Source: Kaistella sp. 97-N-M2
GTDB taxonomy: Bacteria > Bacteroidota > Bacteroidia > Flavobacteriales > Weeksellaceae
Reading direction: 5' to 3'
Length of the DNA: 64,000 bases
Assembly: GCF_021513235.1 (NCBI RefSeq)
Contig: NZ_CP090976.1
Location: forward strand, 1,302,001 to 1,366,000
Below, piece after piece: positions 8,682 to 16,109 of this stretch (its first letter is position 1; every line of letters begins with the position of its first letter). The notes under the pieces were generated by a model. The model saw only the letters and a program-made list of their open reading frames with translations. It was not told the DNA's origin and did not search any database. A program made the position numbers and the translations under genes.

Positions 8682-9923
8682 TTATTTCGGCAGGACCTGA
8701 ATTTCAAAATCACTACGTAAAAGCGAGAGTTTTAACTCATTTTCCAACTCTGTAGGGCAGGAAGAAAGGTCGATCTTCAGCTTCGATAGTTTTTTCCAGG
8801 AATTTATTTGATTGTAAAGTTCGTAAAAGCCAAAAGACGTTAGCTTTCCTTTTTCGAAAATGATAAATGATTTTTCACCCAGCGTACGTCCTTCAGAAAG
8901 CCAAAGTTCATTTCGGTCGCCCAGGGAGATTGTTTTTTTCAATACCTCAACATCTTCAAATTGCTTTTGCATCCGAATGAAACTGACCGCCTTTAAACCC
9001 TGCGTGAAAGATTTAAATTTCAGCAGAGACTTTTCGTCTTTTTGATCACTGATCTTTTCTGCGATATAAGTTCCGTTTTTATGGAATAAGCCATACGGAA
9101 AGTGATCGCGCTTCTGCACGCCTTTTGTTCGCATGATGAGTTTCGCCAAAATATCGTTTCCGGTTAAATCGTAATGAATTTGCTCCACATCTTCCTGAAC
9201 GGTCTTCCACCGTTTGGACTTGGAGTTGAAAATCATCTTTGCAAATTTGCTGAGATCATCCACAAAATCAAAGAAAATAATTTTGCCCTCCGCGTTTTGA
9301 AAATAGATGATGCCTCTTTCGAAAGGCAAATCCTGCGTGAGATGTTTTACTTTGTTCAGATATGTTTTCGCGTTAATTTCTTCATGATGTTGTTGGATGA
9401 TTTCGGAATCTTTGTCCTTTACCATCAAAAGTTTGAAAAGTTCCAGCGTGGCTCTCGCATCTCCCGAAGCCCGGTGCTGATCGATCAAGGGAATTCCTAA
9501 AGATTTCACGAGTTTGCCTAAAGAATAACTTTCCGCTTCGGGAATAAGTTTTTTGGCCAACGGAATGGTGTCGATTGTGTTGATTTTGAATTCGTAACCG
9601 AGCCTTTTAAATTCCTGGCGAAGCATGCGATAATCGAATTCAATATTATGTCCGACAAGGGTTGTGTTTTCCGTAATCTCAACGACGCGTTTTGCCACTT
9701 CATGAAAGCGCGGCGCCGTTCTCACCATTTTTGGCGAAATTTTAGTTAATTTTTGAACAAAAGGGGTGATCTCGCTTTCGGGGTTCACCAAAGAAATGAA
9801 CTGATCCACAATCCCGTGACCATCATATTTATATATTGCAATTTCAATGATACTTTCCTTCCTGAAACCGGCTCCGTTACTTTCTATATCAATTATTGAA
9901 TACATTTTTTCTAATTCTCTCAT
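8682..9923 (-). CDS. DnaQ-type 3'-5' exonuclease fused to a degenerate GIY-YIG-like region
   Basis: This protein of 413 residues has an N-terminal DEDDh exonuclease domain (residues ~9-180). The metal ligands are D12 and E14 in IDIESNG, an Asp in GHNIEFDYRML, and the His/Asp pair in HRASGDARAT. Such domains proofread or trim DNA 3' ends. The C-terminal half begins DLPFERGIIYFQN and later reads HYDLTGNDILAKL, which match positions of the UvrC-like GIY-YIG nuclease found in DnaQ-UvrC fusions. However, the second YIG/GKS element is replaced by IIFFDFVDD, so that nuclease is probably inactive. The gene lies 26 bp after the HerA-like ATPase gene. Confidence 0.85.
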   Translation of the reverse strand: MRELEKMYSIIDIESNGAGFRKESIIEIAIYKYDGHGIVDQFISLVNPESEITPFVQKLTKISPKMVRTAPRFHEVAKRVVEITENTTLVGHNIEFDYRMLRQEFKRLGYEFKINTIDTIPLAKKLIPEAESYSLGKLVKSLGIPLIDQHRASGDARATLELFKLLMVKDKDSEIIQQHHEEINAKTYLNKVKHLTQDLPFERGIIYFQNAEGKIIFFDFVDDLSKFAKMIFNSKSKRWKTVQEDVEQIHYDLTGNDILAKLIMRTKGVQKRDHFPYGLFHKNGTYIAEKISDQKDEKSLLKFKSFTQGLKAVSFIRMQKQFEDVEVLKKTISLGDRNELWLSEGRTLGEKSFIIFEKGKLTSFGFYELYNQINSWKKLSKLKIDLSSCPTELENELKLSLLRSDFEIQVLPK

Positions 9924-9949
9924 TAAGTGACCTGCGGGTGCACAAAAAT

Positions 9950-11473
9950 TTATTTTCTTCCACCGAGACCGAGCATTCCTAATACAAATTTTGCACCCTC
10001 GCGCGCCAATGTCGTTGTGAAGGTTCTGCCGGCGCGGGATTTCATTACAGATTCGAAGACGCCGGGTTCTTCTTTTACGGTGCGTGTTTTCTGCGTGGGG
10101 GCGGCTTTCTGCACGGCCTGCTCCATGCGAGTCGTCAGCATTTCGTAGGCTGAATCTTTATTTACAGGATTTTCGTATTTCGCAACCAGCGCAGAGCGAC
10201 CTGTTAAATCCGCAACTTCCGCGTCGTTAAGAATATCCATTCTGGATTCGGGCGAGAGCAGGTAGGTTTGAACCAACGGCGTCGGAATTCCTTTTTCGTC
10301 CAGCGCAGTGATGAATGCCTCGCCAATACCCATGTTTTGAATGAGTTCGGTGGCTTTATAATAGTCCGTCACCGGATAATTTTCAACGGCTTTCGAAATT
10401 TCTTTGCGGTCTTTCGCCGTAAATCCACGCAGCGCGTGCTGAATTTTTAGACCCAACTGCGAGAGCACATTCTCCGGAATATCGCCCGGAATCTGGGTGA
10501 CGAAATAAATTCCCACACCTTTGGAACGGATAAGTTTCACCATTGTTTCGATCTGGCTGAGTAAAGTTTTGCTGGCTTCATTAAAAATTAAATGTGCCTC
10601 GTCGATAAACAAAACCAGTTTTGGTTTACCCGAATCGCCTTCTTCAGGAAAGGTCATGTAAATTTCGGCAAAAAGAGAAAGCATAAACGTCGAAAACAGT
10701 TGCGGTTTGCTTTGAATATCGGCAACGCGCAAAATATTGACGACGCCTTTTCCATCCCGCTGCATTAACAAATCTTTCACATCAAAACTTGGTTCGCCAA
10801 AAAAAGACGTGGCTCCCTGTTGTTCCAGCGCGACAATGGAGCGCAAAATTGCGCCCAAAGAAGCGGTAGAAATGGAGCCGTAATTGTTGCTCAACTCTGC
10901 TTTACCCTGCGGATTATCGGTTACGTACTGCAGTACTTTTTTCAGATCGTCCAGATCGATCAGCGGTAAACCTTTGTCGTCGCAATATTTAAAAACGATC
11001 GACATGATGCTTTGCTGCGTATCATTCAGATCTAAAATTTTGGATAAAAGCAAGGGCCCGAATTCGGTTACCGTAGCTCTTAGTTTTACGCCTTTTTCGC
11101 CGGAGATCGTCATAAGTTCCACGGGAAAAGCCTGCGCCTCATAGGGAAATTTTGTTTTTGCGTAACGTTCGGTGATGATGGGATTTTGAGCGCCGGGTTC
11201 GGCAATTCCGGAAAAATCGCCTTTAATGTCCAGCACCAGCGACGGAATTCCTTTGTGAGACAACTGCTCTGCAAAAACCTGCAGCGTCTTTGTCTTGCCC
11301 GTTCCCGTGGCACCTGCGATCAATCCGTGGCGGTTCAGGGTTTTTAGTGGAATTGTAACGTCTACTTCCGTTACCACTTCTGCGCCGAACATTCCTTTGC
11401 CGAGCGTAATAAAATCGCCTTTTGGGGTATATCTTGCAGAAAGTTCCTGAATAAATTTCGCTTTATCTGGCAT
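9950..11473 (-). CDS. HerA-like ATPase, DUF853 family
   Basis: This 507-residue ATPase of the HerA/FtsK-like superfamily (DUF853, YjgR-like) has Walker A GATGTGKT at residues 54-61 and Walker B LVLFIDEAHLIF near the middle. An arginine-finger-like region (VTQIPGDIPENVLSQLG) follows, then a C-terminal Gly/Arg tail. The family is widespread, and members are presumed DNA-dependent motors of unknown role. Here it is followed at 26 bp by a DnaQ-type exonuclease on the same strand, which is suggestive of joint DNA processing, as HerA pairs with NurA in archaea. That link is inference. Confidence 0.9.
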   Translation of the reverse strand: MPDKAKFIQELSARYTPKGDFITLGKGMFGAEVVTEVDVTIPLKTLNRHGLIAGATGTGKTKTLQVFAEQLSHKGIPSLVLDIKGDFSGIAEPGAQNPIITERYAKTKFPYEAQAFPVELMTISGEKGVKLRATVTEFGPLLLSKILDLNDTQQSIMSIVFKYCDDKGLPLIDLDDLKKVLQYVTDNPQGKAELSNNYGSISTASLGAILRSIVALEQQGATSFFGEPSFDVKDLLMQRDGKGVVNILRVADIQSKPQLFSTFMLSLFAEIYMTFPEEGDSGKPKLVLFIDEAHLIFNEASKTLLSQIETMVKLIRSKGVGIYFVTQIPGDIPENVLSQLGLKIQHALRGFTAKDRKEISKAVENYPVTDYYKATELIQNMGIGEAFITALDEKGIPTPLVQTYLLSPESRMDILNDAEVADLTGRSALVAKYENPVNKDSAYEMLTTRMEQAVQKAAPTQKTRTVKEEPGVFESVMKSRAGRTFTTTLAREGAKFVLGMLGLGGRK

Positions 11474-11591
11474 AGTAAAGAGTGTTTTGAGGCGTTAAAG
11501 GTAAAAAATATTGCCACACCTTTAATTTATAGGTAAAAATTAATTTTTAAAAGGGTGATGAAAGTCATTTTCGAATAAGACGGGATTGTCT

Positions 11592-11599
11592 TAATTTTG
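11592..11599 (+). promoter_or_regulatory. Candidate -7 element of the copper operon
   Basis: TAATTTTG matches TAnnTTTG exactly and ends nine bases before the ATG at 11609. A TTTTCG at 11568-11573 could serve as a weak -33. The predicted transcript would have a very short leader. Confidence 0.45.
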
Positions 11600-11608
11600 A
11601 ACAATCAA

Positions 11609-11971
11609 ATGAAGATTTTATTTTCTATCATATTATCCACCATTATTTTTGGAGCAAGTTTTCAGAACTCGCTTTTTATGATTGATTACCAGATTAACCG
11701 CAGCTTTTACGAAATCCATTGCATCAACAAAGCAAAACCCGATCTAGACTGCCACGGTAAATGCCAGATGAAAAAGGAAAGCGAGAAATCTTCAAATCCT
11801 TTCACTCTTGTGAAATATTCTTTTGAATTTAATATTTTGCCCACGAAACCCGTAGAAATTTTGTTTAAGAAAAATGAAAGTTTTGCGTTTAATGAAGATA
11901 ATTTTAAATATCTGGACTTAAATTTTTCTGAAGTTTCGGTAGCCGTTCTGCCGCATCCACCCCAAATTTAA
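11609..11971 (+). CDS. Small secreted or membrane protein with Cys motif CxGKC
   Basis: This 120-residue protein has an N-terminal hydrophobic segment (ILFSIILSTIIFGASF). It is followed by a compact cysteine signature, HCINKAKPDLDCHGKC (C38, C48, C52). Proteins with this Cys-x-N-K...C-x-G-K-C pattern recur in Bacteroidetes beside metal, notably copper, uptake genes, so I infer a metal-binding or redox role outside the cytoplasm. I chose ATG 11609; an upstream in-frame TTG (11597) overlaps the likely -7 element. It is the first gene of a run with the lipoprotein and OprC-like receptor. Confidence 0.75.
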   Translation: MKILFSIILSTIIFGASFQNSLFMIDYQINRSFYEIHCINKAKPDLDCHGKCQMKKESEKSSNPFTLVKYSFEFNILPTKPVEILFKKNESFAFNEDNFKYLDLNFSEVSVAVLPHPPQI

Positions 11972-12079
11972 TTTGATTTTTTGCAGATGAAATCTTCCTT
12001 TTATTTGAATGGGAAGACCGCACCATCGTTTTTCTGTAGCTGGAATTTTTTTTCCCCACAATCAATTAAATTAAAAACA

Positions 12080-12946
12080 ATGAAATTTTCCCTAAAAAAT
12101 CTTCTTGCCTTTTTGGCAATGGCCTTATTCGTCGTGTCCTGCAGAACTTCAGATTCCGACGATTCAACTCTTCCAACCAACCCGAATACCGAAATGGAAG
12201 GCTTAATAAAAATTAAAGAAATCACGAATGATACGCATGTTATCGAGCTTTTTTCCAAATCGGGCACGATTGCTCTCGGATATAATGATCTTCAGCTGAG
12301 AATCAAAAATAAAGCGACTAATCAATATGAAAAAAATGCGACAATTTCCTGGACTCCGCTTATGCACATGGAAATGATGGCGCATTCCTGCCCGAAATCC
12401 GCGGTGGAAAAACTGGCGACTGACGGCAGTCTTTATGGCGGATATATTGTTTTTCAAATGCCCGGCAACGCCACTGAATATTGGGATCTGAAAATAGATT
12501 ATTCGATTGCCGGAACTTCCTACTCTGCAACAACTGCGCTTGACGTTCCCGTTGAAACTAAAAAAACCGTCAACTCTTTCCTGGGCTCCGATAATATTAA
12601 ATATGTAGTGGCGTACATTGAACCGAAATCGCCCAAAGTTGCCATCAACGATATGGTTTTAGGTGTTTGGAAAATGCAGGATATGATGAATTTCCCTGTC
12701 GCAGACGGTTACACTGTAAAAATTGATCCGAGAATGCCGGGAATGGGAAATCACAGTTCGCCCAATAACGTTAACCCCACGCAAACGGCGCCAGGAAAAT
12801 TATACAACGGTAAACTTTCGTTAACCATGACGGGCTACTGGAAGATCAACCTGCAGCTCGCAAATCCCGCGGGAAGCATTGTAGGTGGTGAAGAAATTAC
12901 GCCGGCTAATACTGCGGGCAGTCTGTTTTTCGAACTCGACTTTTAA
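12080..12946 (+). CDS. Met/His-rich lipoprotein, probable copper-binding, two YtkA-like units
   Basis: This 288-residue lipoprotein (lipobox FVVSC, Cys21) contains two similar halves. Each has a Met/His-rich patch: residues 94-104 (LMHMEMMAHSC) and 218-225 (RMPGMGNH). Each patch is followed by a G-x-Y/K...M-x-G...W beta segment (GYIVFQMPGNATEYWDL, GKLSLTMTGYWKINL). This is the layout of YtkA/FixH-like beta-sandwich domains. The Met/His pairs suit Cu(I)/Cu(II) binding. It sits between the Cys-motif protein and the OprC-like receptor, so it may pass copper to or from that receptor at the cell surface. The start was set at ATG 12080, in front of the signal sequence; upstream in-frame ATGs would bury it. 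Confidence 0.75.
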   Translation: MKFSLKNLLAFLAMALFVVSCRTSDSDDSTLPTNPNTEMEGLIKIKEITNDTHVIELFSKSGTIALGYNDLQLRIKNKATNQYEKNATISWTPLMHMEMMAHSCPKSAVEKLATDGSLYGGYIVFQMPGNATEYWDLKIDYSIAGTSYSATTALDVPVETKKTVNSFLGSDNIKYVVAYIEPKSPKVAINDMVLGVWKMQDMMNFPVADGYTVKIDPRMPGMGNHSSPNNVNPTQTAPGKLYNGKLSLTMTGYWKINLQLANPAGSIVGGEEITPANTAGSLFFELDF

Positions 12947-13072
12947 CATTTCAAGTTCAGGCTAAATTATTGAAAAATGACTTCGCCTGAATTTTCTCTC
13001 TCTTTAACGGATGCTTTTGCCTTTCAGTTTCTGAAAGGAAATCGGAGTATCTCATTCAAAAAAAATTCAAAA

Positions 13073-15064
13073 ATGAAAAGAATCATTCTTATCAGCTTTC
13101 TACTGCTTTTGTTTTCGAACATTTCTGCGCAGCGAAATGCACAGGATTCCCTCCAGCTGCAACATATTCCCGAAGTTATTGTTATCGGAACAACCAAAAT
13201 ATCAACCCAGGAAAATAAACCTTTGGGTTCAATTGATGAATATCTGCAGAAATCCGCGAAGGTCGATATGATCAAACGTGGCGCTTATGCGTGGGAGCCG
13301 CTCATCAACGGTTTGCCCACGGAAAGAACTCTGGTCAGCATCGACGGCATGCGGATTTTCGGTGCGTGTACGGATAAAATGGATCCTATAACTTCTTACA
13401 TCGAAGTTTCAAATTTAATGGAAGCCAGCATCAGTTCGGGGCAGGAAGGGGCCTGCCATGGAAATACGATTGGCGGCTCCATCGATCTGAAGCGAAATAA
13501 AATGACGTTCGGACAGAAAAAATGGAACTTTAATGTAAACAGCGGTTTCGAAACCGTGAACAACCAAAAGATTTTTGGCGCCGGAACCAATTTTAAAACC
13601 GAAAAATTTTATACGGATGTTAATTTCATGACGCGTGACGCAGAAAATTATCAAGCCGGCGAGCATATCGAAATTCCCTTTTCCCAATTTCAAAAGATCA
13701 ATATTTCCGGAATTACCGGTGTGAAGTTGGGCGAAAATAAACTCGTGGAAGCGGCGGTTATCTACGACAAAGCCAATGATGTGGGATATCCCGCGTTGCC
13801 AATGGATGTTTCTATTGCGGAAGCTTTAATTACGTCGTTAAAATTTCAAATGCTGCCCGAAGGTAAGTACCTGAAAAACTGGGAAACAAAAATTTATTAC
13901 AACACCATCATGCACCGAATGGATGACACGAAAAGACCCAATGTGCCGATTCACATGGATATGCCGGGTTGGAGCAAAACATATGGGTATTATTCGCACC
14001 TGAAAGCGGTTCTCGGCAAACATCATCTTTTGGCGAATATTAATGGCTTTTACAACAAATCATCCGCGGAAATGACGATGTATCCGGAAGATCCGAATGA
14101 AAAACTCATGTTCATGCTAACCTGGCCGGATGTGCGAACGCTGGCTCAGGCCGCTTACCTCGAGGATCAAATTAATTTGGATGAAAATTCGAGTTTAAAG
14201 GTGTCCGCCTCTGTAACGATGCATCAGAATAAAGTCGAAAGCGAATTTGGCCTAAACAGTTTGCAGATCTTTTATCCCGATATGAAGGCCGAAAAGACAC
14301 GGGTTTTAAAAAGTTTTGCGGCGAATTACGCATTCAGCAAAAATGCTTTGCAGGCGGGTTTTGGTTTAGGTTACGGCGACCGCGCACCCTCGGTTTCCGA
14401 AGCTTATGGTTTTTATCTGTTCAACAGTTTCGAAAAATACGATTACATTGGAAATCCCCATCTAAAAAATGAATCTTCTCTGGAAGCCAACGCTTTTATC
14501 GGCTTAAGAAAAGAAAAATTCAATGCAAAAATTTCTGGCTCTTATTTTCATATTTCGGACTATATCGTCGGAAAAATTCTGGAGAATCTTGTGCCCATGA
14601 CGATCGGCGCAAATGGGGTAAAAAGTTACACTTCACTCGATTTTGCGAACGTTTTTAATGTGAGTTTATCTACCGAAGCACAAATCGCGGAGCCTTTAAA
14701 ATGGACTACCCAACTGGTTTATACGCGCGGACAGGACAACCTTAAAGAAAATCTTCCCTTCATGAGCCCGTTCAGCTACCAGACTTCTTTGCGGCTGCAG
14801 AAAAATAATTTTTCCGCTGATGTATCGCTCCTCGGAAACACAAAACATAAAGATTTTGCACCCATTTACGGCGAATCTGAAACTCCGGCTTACGTTCTGG
14901 TTAATGCGAGTGTCGGCTATCTCTTCAAAATTGAGAGCAGCAGAATCCTTGCAAAGATGGGTGCCGAAAATCTTTTCGATCGGTTTTACACAACGTATTC
15001 GGACTGGAATCAGATTCCAAGACCCGGCAGAAATTTCTTTTTGAATCTAAATTTCACGTGGTAA
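13073..15064 (+). CDS. TonB-dependent copper receptor, OprC-like
   Basis: This outer-membrane receptor of 663 residues has a signal peptide ending FSNISAQ (residue 20), a plug domain (~30-140) and a 22-strand-type barrel ending in aromatic residue W663 (NFFLNLNFTW). Two features match the copper receptor OprC/NosA. The plug has CTDKM (C99, M103), the CxxxM copper ligand pair. The barrel has YYNTIMHRMDD, giving the HxM pair (H281, M283). Together these form the CxxxM-HxM copper site described for Pseudomonas OprC. The start was set at ATG 13073, before the signal peptide. It is the last gene of the copper operon. Confidence 0.88.
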   Translation: MKRIILISFLLLLFSNISAQRNAQDSLQLQHIPEVIVIGTTKISTQENKPLGSIDEYLQKSAKVDMIKRGAYAWEPLINGLPTERTLVSIDGMRIFGACTDKMDPITSYIEVSNLMEASISSGQEGACHGNTIGGSIDLKRNKMTFGQKKWNFNVNSGFETVNNQKIFGAGTNFKTEKFYTDVNFMTRDAENYQAGEHIEIPFSQFQKINISGITGVKLGENKLVEAAVIYDKANDVGYPALPMDVSIAEALITSLKFQMLPEGKYLKNWETKIYYNTIMHRMDDTKRPNVPIHMDMPGWSKTYGYYSHLKAVLGKHHLLANINGFYNKSSAEMTMYPEDPNEKLMFMLTWPDVRTLAQAAYLEDQINLDENSSLKVSASVTMHQNKVESEFGLNSLQIFYPDMKAEKTRVLKSFAANYAFSKNALQAGFGLGYGDRAPSVSEAYGFYLFNSFEKYDYIGNPHLKNESSLEANAFIGLRKEKFNAKISGSYFHISDYIVGKILENLVPMTIGANGVKSYTSLDFANVFNVSLSTEAQIAEPLKWTTQLVYTRGQDNLKENLPFMSPFSYQTSLRLQKNNFSADVSLLGNTKHKDFAPIYGESETPAYVLVNASVGYLFKIESSRILAKMGAENLFDRFYTTYSDWNQIPRPGRNFFLNLNFTW

Positions 15065-15125
15065 CGCGGATTATTTGGTACGCCTGATGTAAATCATCAG
15101 CCATTAAACTCCCGTAAATTTTCAG

Positions 15126-15133
15126 TAAATTTG
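15126..15133 (+). promoter_or_regulatory. Candidate -7 element of the GreA-like gene
   Basis: TAAATTTG is a perfect TAnnTTTG match 21 bases before the ATG at 15155. No clear -33 TTG is visible at the usual distance. Confidence 0.35.
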
Positions 15134-15154
15134 TTAGCTATCAAATATAAAAAT

Positions 15155-15598
15155 ATGAACAGAAAAGACATTCTCAATAAAATAATTGAAGAACAAAACA
15201 AAGTGATCGAAAGCTTGCAGCAATCGGTAGACCGATACAAAACCGCCTCGGACCTGGACGAAGAAAGCACGCACGATCCGGAAGACTTTTCGAATCAGAC
15301 CGTGGCGAAAGACATGCAATTGCGCTTCGAGAAGATGATGGCCCAGGCGCAACGCGATCTGGATTTCGTGCAAAGCGAAACAAAAACACAACATACCAAC
15401 ATTGAAAACGGAAGTTTAATTGAAACAGATAAGAATTTCATTTTTGTGGGAATTTCGGTTCCTGTTTTCGAAGTGGACGGTAAGGAAGTAATGTCTTTTT
15501 CGGAAAAAGCGCCCATTTTCGAGGAGATTAAGGACAAGGCTGTGGGTGATAAGATGAAAATCGGGAAAGATTCTTTTAAAATTGAATCGATCACTTAA
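15155..15598 (+). CDS. GreA/GreB-like transcription factor protein
   Basis: This protein of 147 residues has an N-terminal long-helix region (NRKDILNKIIEEQNKVIESL ... ~residues 1-85), likely a coiled coil, and a C-terminal beta domain (FIFVGISVPVFEVDGKEV ... VGDKMKIGKDSFKIESI). The latter resembles the FKBP-like domain of GreA, where a K-V/A-G-D motif precedes the last strand. Gre factors rescue backtracked RNA polymerase through acidic residues at the coiled-coil tip. Here the acidic DLDEESTHDPEDF stretch lies at about residues 33-45, but equivalence is not certain. It could also be a Gre-like competitor with another role. ATG 15155 was chosen over 15131, which overlaps the -7 element. Confidence 0.7.
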   Translation: MNRKDILNKIIEEQNKVIESLQQSVDRYKTASDLDEESTHDPEDFSNQTVAKDMQLRFEKMMAQAQRDLDFVQSETKTQHTNIENGSLIETDKNFIFVGISVPVFEVDGKEVMSFSEKAPIFEEIKDKAVGDKMKIGKDSFKIESIT

Positions 15599-15645
15599 AG
15601 TTCGATTTCGCTTTTTTAAACTAATGCTTTAAAACAAAATTTTAA

Positions 15646-16017
15646 ATGATGAAAAACTTATCTATTGCACTTTTCGCGTTGCTGTTCCTAAGCTCCTGCA
15701 ATAAAACGGAACCGGTTTCCGCTGCTTCGGAGGATGCCAACAGAATTGTCCCTACAGAGATCAGTCAGGTTCAGGAGCCGCAGCAGTTGCAAAACAGCAA
15801 AGGCGAAGTCTTGCAGGTGACCTATTTCGCGGAGGGCGATGAGGTCGCCGTGAAAATTAAGAAAGGCGGCGAAGCAGAACAGAAACTTACTGCAAAAACC
15901 AGCAATTCCGCGGGAAATCCCATTTTCACGAATGACAATTATATGTGGGAAATGACGCAGGAAGGGAAAGCTGGTAAATTATCCGGCAAAGAAGGTAATT
16001 CCGACGAATACAGATAA
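15646..16017 (+). CDS. Small lipoprotein, weakly MliC-like
   Basis: The protein is a 123-residue lipoprotein with lipobox FLSSC (about Cys18). The second half (QVTYFAEGDEVAVKIKKGG ... FTNDNYMWEMTQEGKAGKL) recalls the beta-barrel pattern of MliC-type lysozyme inhibitors (short strands, then a W-containing strand), but the similarity is weak and unverified. The sequence ends with a charged tail. It lies between the GreA-like gene and the sulfur-relay operon with ~50 and ~90 bp gaps, so it may be its own unit. Confidence 0.6.
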   Translation: MMKNLSIALFALLFLSSCNKTEPVSAASEDANRIVPTEISQVQEPQQLQNSKGEVLQVTYFAEGDEVAVKIKKGGEAEQKLTAKTSNSAGNPIFTNDNYMWEMTQEGKAGKLSGKEGNSDEYR

Positions 16018-16109
16018 TTTCAAATGGTCCAGATCGATATCTTAAATCGAGGGATTCGGGTTTTGAAATATTAAATACCGAAATTTGACCAATTTTTAAA
16101 ACTAAGACA

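Noticed and set aside
15079-15100. A CTGATG/CATCAG hairpin as terminator of the copper operon
   Set aside because: The stem is only six pairs and no T-run follows.
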